NCBI GenBank assembly: GCA_036525535.1
Contig: DATDAH010000174.1
Span: 1 to 18,357, forward strand
Source of the DNA: DATDAH01 sp036525535
Lineage (GTDB): Bacteria > Actinomycetota > Acidimicrobiia > Acidimicrobiales > DATDAH01
DNA: 18,357 bases
Direction: 5' to 3'
Below the pieces are notes generated by a model that had not been told where the DNA came from, did no database searches, and saw nothing but the letters and a program-made list of their open reading frames with translations. The number at the start of each line of letters is the position of its first letter. Position 1 is the first letter of the stretch. Of this stretch, positions 15,559 to 18,357 are shown in pieces. Made by a program: the position numbers and the translations under genes.

Positions 15559-16832
15559 GCGACGGGAACGGGCAGGGGGCGCCGCGGCCCCACGCCGAGC
15601 TCTGGGACGAGGTCCAGGGCTGGCTCGAGGCCAACTGGGACCCCGATCTCACCGTCGACGCGTGGTGGAAGACGGTGGCCGATGCCGGCTGGACGGCTCC
15701 GCATTTGACCCCCGAGCAGGGGGGGCGGGGCCTGAGCCGCCGGTCCCCGGCCGTGGTCCGCGCCGCGTTCTCGTCGTTCGGCGCACTGCGCCCACCGGGA
15801 GGCCTCGGCCTGCTCATGGCCGCCCCCACGATCCTCGCCCAGGGCACGGCCGAGCAGGTCGACCGGCTGGTGCCGCCCATCCTCGACGGGAGCGCGGCCT
15901 GGTGCCAGCTCTTCAGCGAGCCGGGTGCGGGCTCCGACCTCGCCGGGCTGACGACGCGGGCGCACCGGGATGGTGACCGGTGGGTCATCAACGGGCAGAA
16001 GGTGTGGTCCAGCCAGGCCCTGCAGTCCGACTACGGGATGCTGCTCGCCCGCACCGACCTCGACGTCCCGAAGCACAAGGGCATCTCGTGGTTCGCGTTC
16101 CGCCTCGACCAGCCCGGCGTGACGATCCGGCCCCTACGGGAGATGACCGGCGACGCCGTCTTCAACGAGGTGTTCCTCGACGACGCGGTCTGTGACGACC
16201 GGGATCTCATCGGGGGCGCCGGCAACGGCTGGGCGGTGACGCAGACGACGCTGCACTTCGAGCGCACCGGCATCGGCGCCGGAGGCGCGCACGCCGGGTT
16301 CCCCGAGCCCGGCGCCAAGGGCGGCATGCTCGGGCTCCGGGCCGGCGCCGCCGCTCTCCTCGAGGCGCCCAACGCCAAACTGACCGTCGACCACCTCGAC
16401 GTGACCAGGCTGGCGAAGGCGGTGGGGACGTCGGCGGACCCCCTGTTCCGCCAGGACCTGGCCCGGCTCTACACCTACGCCCAACTCGGTCTGTGGAACG
16501 CCCAGCGGGGCAAGGCCGAGGCGCAGCGTGGTGGCGGTCAGGCGGTGGCCAGCATCGGCAAGCTCACCCAGACCCGCATCGTGAAGCTGGCGGCCCGGCT
16601 GGGGGTGGAGGCCCTGGGGCCCCACGGGCTGCTCACCGGTGAGGACGGCGTCGAGGACGGCGTCTACGCCAAGGCCCTGGTGTTCTCGCCGGCGTCGTCC
16701 ATCTACGGCGGCAGCGACGAGATCCAGCGCAACATCATCGCCGAGCGCTCGCTCGGCCTGCCCCGGGACGAGGCGCCGGATCGGGGCCGACCGTTCGGCG
16801 AGGTGCTCCGGGAGCGGGCCCAGTCGCGCTAG
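15555..16832 (+). CDS. Acyl-CoA dehydrogenase
   Basis: 425 residues from GTG in a GTGA overlap. Segments are WCQLFSEPGAGSDLAGLTTR (116-135), INGQKVWSSQALQSDYGMLL (145-164), KHKGISWFAFRLDQPGV (173-189), NEVFLDDAVCDDRDLIGG (204-221), LHFERTGIG (233-241) and IYGGSDEIQRNIIAERSLGL (383-402). Gly replaces the Glu that precedes GTS in medium-chain enzymes. Glu236 of LHFERTG is in the alternative catalytic position, as in the dehydrogenase at 9370. Residues 241-280 form a Gly/Ala-rich insertion after the catalytic helix that the other copy lacks and that could change the substrate pocket. The C-terminus extends about 20 residues past the usual GLPR end. It should be an FAD-dependent acyl-CoA desaturase and is the last gene of the tightly linked array. 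Confidence 0.9.
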   Translation: MSDGNGQGAPRPHAELWDEVQGWLEANWDPDLTVDAWWKTVADAGWTAPHLTPEQGGRGLSRRSPAVVRAAFSSFGALRPPGGLGLLMAAPTILAQGTAEQVDRLVPPILDGSAAWCQLFSEPGAGSDLAGLTTRAHRDGDRWVINGQKVWSSQALQSDYGMLLARTDLDVPKHKGISWFAFRLDQPGVTIRPLREMTGDAVFNEVFLDDAVCDDRDLIGGAGNGWAVTQTTLHFERTGIGAGGAHAGFPEPGAKGGMLGLRAGAAALLEAPNAKLTVDHLDVTRLAKAVGTSADPLFRQDLARLYTYAQLGLWNAQRGKAEAQRGGGQAVASIGKLTQTRIVKLAARLGVEALGPHGLLTGEDGVEDGVYAKALVFSPASSIYGGSDEIQRNIIAERSLGLPRDEAPDRGRPFGEVLRERAQSR

Positions 16833-16870
16833 CCGGCGCCGGTTAGTGTCCCGGCTCGATCCGGTGCCGG
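16833..16870 (+). other. GC-rich inverted repeat in the gap between operon segments
   Basis: CCGGCGCCGG (16833-16842) begins right after the dehydrogenase stop and can pair with CCGGTGCCGG (16861-16870) using one G-U pair, leaving an 18-base loop. The first arm is also self-complementary. There is no T-run after the stem, so it is not a standard intrinsic terminator; it might be a Rho-linked pause, an mRNA-stability hairpin or simply GC-rich spacer. TAGTGT (16844-16849) in the loop resembles a -10 box without a clear -35. Confidence 0.4.
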
Positions 16871-16896
16871 CGACGCATCGGCCAAGGGGGTCCGGG

Positions 16897-17721
16897 GTGG
16901 ACAGCTACGAGACGCTCCTCTACGAGGAGCGGGACGGTGTCGCCATCGTCACGCTGAACCGGCCCGACGTGCTCAACGCCTTCAACCGGGCGATGCAGGC
17001 CGACCTCAGGGCCGTCTGGCGCTCGCTGCGTCGCAACGACGACGTGCACGCCGTGGTGCTGACGGGCGCGGGGGAGAAGGCCTTCTGCACCGGCCTCGAC
17101 CGGGGCGAGAGCATCGAGGAGTACCTGGCCGACCCGCGCCAGGCCCAGGGCACCGGCGTGGTCGGCAGCCCGTTCATGTTCGATGACCCCGGTGACAACA
17201 TCAACCCGAAGTCGAACGACCTCTGGAAGCCGGTCATCGCCGCCGTCAACGGCATGGCCTGCGGCGGTGCGCTCTACATCCTCGGAGAGGCCGACATCAT
17301 CGTCGCGGCGGAGCACGCCACGTTCTTCGACCCCCACGTCACCTACGGCATGGTCGCCGGCTTCGAGTCGGTGCACCTGATGCAGAAGCTGCCCCTCGGC
17401 GAGACGCTGCGGGTCGCCCTGCTCGGCGCCCGCGAGCGCATGAGCGCCGAGCGCGCCCACCAGCTCGGTCTGGTGTCCGAGGTCACCCCGGCCGACGAGC
17501 TCATGGAGCGTGCGCTGTGGGTGGCGACGGCGATCGCCGAGGCCCCCGTGCTCGCGGTGCAGGGGACCCTCAAGGCCATCTGGATGGCCCACGAGGTCGC
17601 CCGGCGCCAGGCCCTCGACCAGGTCTCCACCTGGGTCTCCCTCGGCACCGAATACGACAACATCGAGAGCGGCCAGCAGGCCTTCCAGAACCCGAAGAAC
17701 CGCGAGTGGCGCCTCCGCTGA
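16897..17721 (+). CDS. Crotonase-family protein with Tyr/His in the catalytic positions
   Basis: 274 residues. GTG 16897 is preceded by AAGGGGG (16884-16890) with a 6-base spacer. Core segments are VAIVTLNRPDVLNAFNRAMQ (15-34), KAFCTGLDRGESIEEYL (61-77), WKPVIAAVNGMACGGALYIL (110-129), GEADIIVAAEHATFFDPHVT (130-149) and LGARERMSAERAHQLGLVSE (176-195). Aligned with a true hydratase, the catalytic glutamates become Tyr127 and His147. It is a close paralogue of the protein at 7047 (same WKPV, EADI, FFDxHV and QGTxxAIW segments) without the N-terminal extension. It is the first gene after a 64-base gap, so it may have its own promoter. The reaction is unknown, but the same changed active site in three proteins suggests a shared, non-hydratase activity or a mixed oligomer. 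Confidence 0.88.
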   Translation: MDSYETLLYEERDGVAIVTLNRPDVLNAFNRAMQADLRAVWRSLRRNDDVHAVVLTGAGEKAFCTGLDRGESIEEYLADPRQAQGTGVVGSPFMFDDPGDNINPKSNDLWKPVIAAVNGMACGGALYILGEADIIVAAEHATFFDPHVTYGMVAGFESVHLMQKLPLGETLRVALLGARERMSAERAHQLGLVSEVTPADELMERALWVATAIAEAPVLAVQGTLKAIWMAHEVARRQALDQVSTWVSLGTEYDNIESGQQAFQNPKNREWRLR

Positions 17722-17755
17722 GGGTGCCCCTCGTCGGTCACGAGAGGCCCTGACC

Positions 17756-18357
17756 GTGGCCGACCAGCGCCCCTCGTTCGCCATCATCGGCGGGGGCATC
17801 GGTGGGGCCGCCGCCGCCCTGAGCCTGCACGAGATCGGGGTCGAGGTCGACGTGTTCGAGGCGGTGGGCGAGTTGCGCGCCCTGGGGGTCGGGATCAACC
17901 TGCTGCCCCACGCCGTGCGCGAGCTCGACGCCCTCGGCCTGCTCGACCAGCTCCGCGTCCGGTCGATCGCGCCGGAGGTGCTCGTGTACTGCACCCGGCG
18001 GGGCCAGGAGATCTGGCGGGAACCGCGGGGCGCCGCCGCCGGCTATCCGTGGCCGCAGCTCTCCGTCCACCGCGGCGTCCTCCAGGAGGTGCTGCTGGAC
18101 GCGCTCGTCGACCGGCTCGGCGCCGACCACCTCCACCTCGGGCACCGCCTGGTCGAGGTCGACGAGCGGGGGGCCCGGCCGGTCGCCCGCTTCGACGGTG
18201 GCGCTCGGGCCGAGGCCGATGTCCTCGTCGCCGCGGAGGGCATCCACAGCGTGCTGCGCTCCCAGCGCTACCCGGACGAGGGCCCGCCGCTGTGGAACGG
18301 CTCCCTGCTCTGGCGGGGCATCGCCGAGGTGGAGCCGCTGCTCGACGGGCGGACGAT
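17756..18357 (+). CDS. FAD-dependent monooxygenase, class A flavoprotein type (3' end outside window)
   Basis: About 200 residues are visible, from GTG 17756, with GAGAGG (17742-17747) 8 bases upstream. FAIIGGGIGGAAAALSLHEI (residues 8-27) is the GxGxxG dinucleotide fold, with an acidic residue at the end of the second strand (VDVFE, Glu35) for the FAD ribose. GVGINLLPHAVRELDALGLL (44-63) and LSVHRGVLQEVLLDAL (102-117) are typical of the salicylate- and p-hydroxybenzoate-hydroxylase-like group. The second FAD motif, usually ADGIHSxxR, is AAEGIHSVLR here (159-168), Glu for Asp. It probably hydroxylates a ring or ketone substrate with NAD(P)H and oxygen, upstream of or alongside CoA activation. 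The substrate-binding half and C-terminus are not in the window. Confidence 0.87.
   Translation, partial: MADQRPSFAIIGGGIGGAAAALSLHEIGVEVDVFEAVGELRALGVGINLLPHAVRELDALGLLDQLRVRSIAPEVLVYCTRRGQEIWREPRGAAAGYPWPQLSVHRGVLQEVLLDALVDRLGADHLHLGHRLVEVDERGARPVARFDGGARAEADVLVAAEGIHSVLRSQRYPDEGPPLWNGSLLWRGIAEVEPLLDGRT

Noticed and set aside
5240..16832. Standard fatty acid beta-oxidation operon
   Set aside because: No thiolase or 3-hydroxyacyl-CoA dehydrogenase is visible, most crotonases lack hydratase glutamates, and amidohydrolase-2 proteins are not part of beta-oxidation.
16833..16870. Intrinsic terminator after the third dehydrogenase
   Set aside because: The stem is plausible, but there is no T-tract and the next gene on the same strand is close. 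It is kept only as an inverted repeat.

Overview
This window is GC-rich and fully coding. It has frequent GTG/TTG starts and start/stop overlaps, and its gene families (acyl-CoA dehydrogenases, crotonase paralogues, amidohydrolase-2 proteins, AMP-forming ligases) are typical of Actinomycetota. I would guess the Acidimicrobiia or a related lineage, but nothing here fixes the taxon: there is no rRNA, tRNA or marker gene. I saw no mobile element, CRISPR array or RNA gene.

Layout. A minus-strand block (1-5142) holds two genes read away from a short divergent control region at about 5143-5239. One is a crotonase-fold protein (4264-5142). The other is a very large single-chain biotin-dependent carboxylase (4229 down past base 1), whose domain order of biotin carboxylase, biotin carrier, central region and carboxyltransferase is that of eukaryotic acetyl-CoA carboxylase. 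On the plus strand, 5240-16832 is a tightly packed array: short acyl-CoA dehydrogenase, two crotonases, CoA ligase, acyl-CoA dehydrogenase, hotdog thioesterase, second CoA ligase, isomerase-type crotonase, two amidohydrolase-2 proteins and a third acyl-CoA dehydrogenase. Many neighbours overlap by 1-4 bases (TGATG, ATGA, GTGA, TTGA), so most of the array is probably one translationally coupled operon. After a 64-base gap with a hairpin-forming repeat come a fifth crotonase (16897-17721) and the start of an FAD-dependent monooxygenase (17756 to the window end).

How the genes may work together (inference). The set could activate a carboxylic acid to its CoA ester (two ligases), desaturate it (two full-length and one reduced acyl-CoA dehydrogenase), and then hydrate, isomerise or cleave it (five crotonases). 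Decarboxylation or C-C hydrolysis could follow (two amidohydrolase-2 proteins), with release by a thioesterase, entry oxidation by the flavin monooxygenase and carboxylation by the large carboxylase. The substrate cannot be named from sequence. The most unusual features are the eukaryote-like carboxylase, three crotonase paralogues in which both canonical catalytic glutamates are replaced (Asp or Tyr, and His), and an amidohydrolase without the usual N-terminal HxH metal motif.
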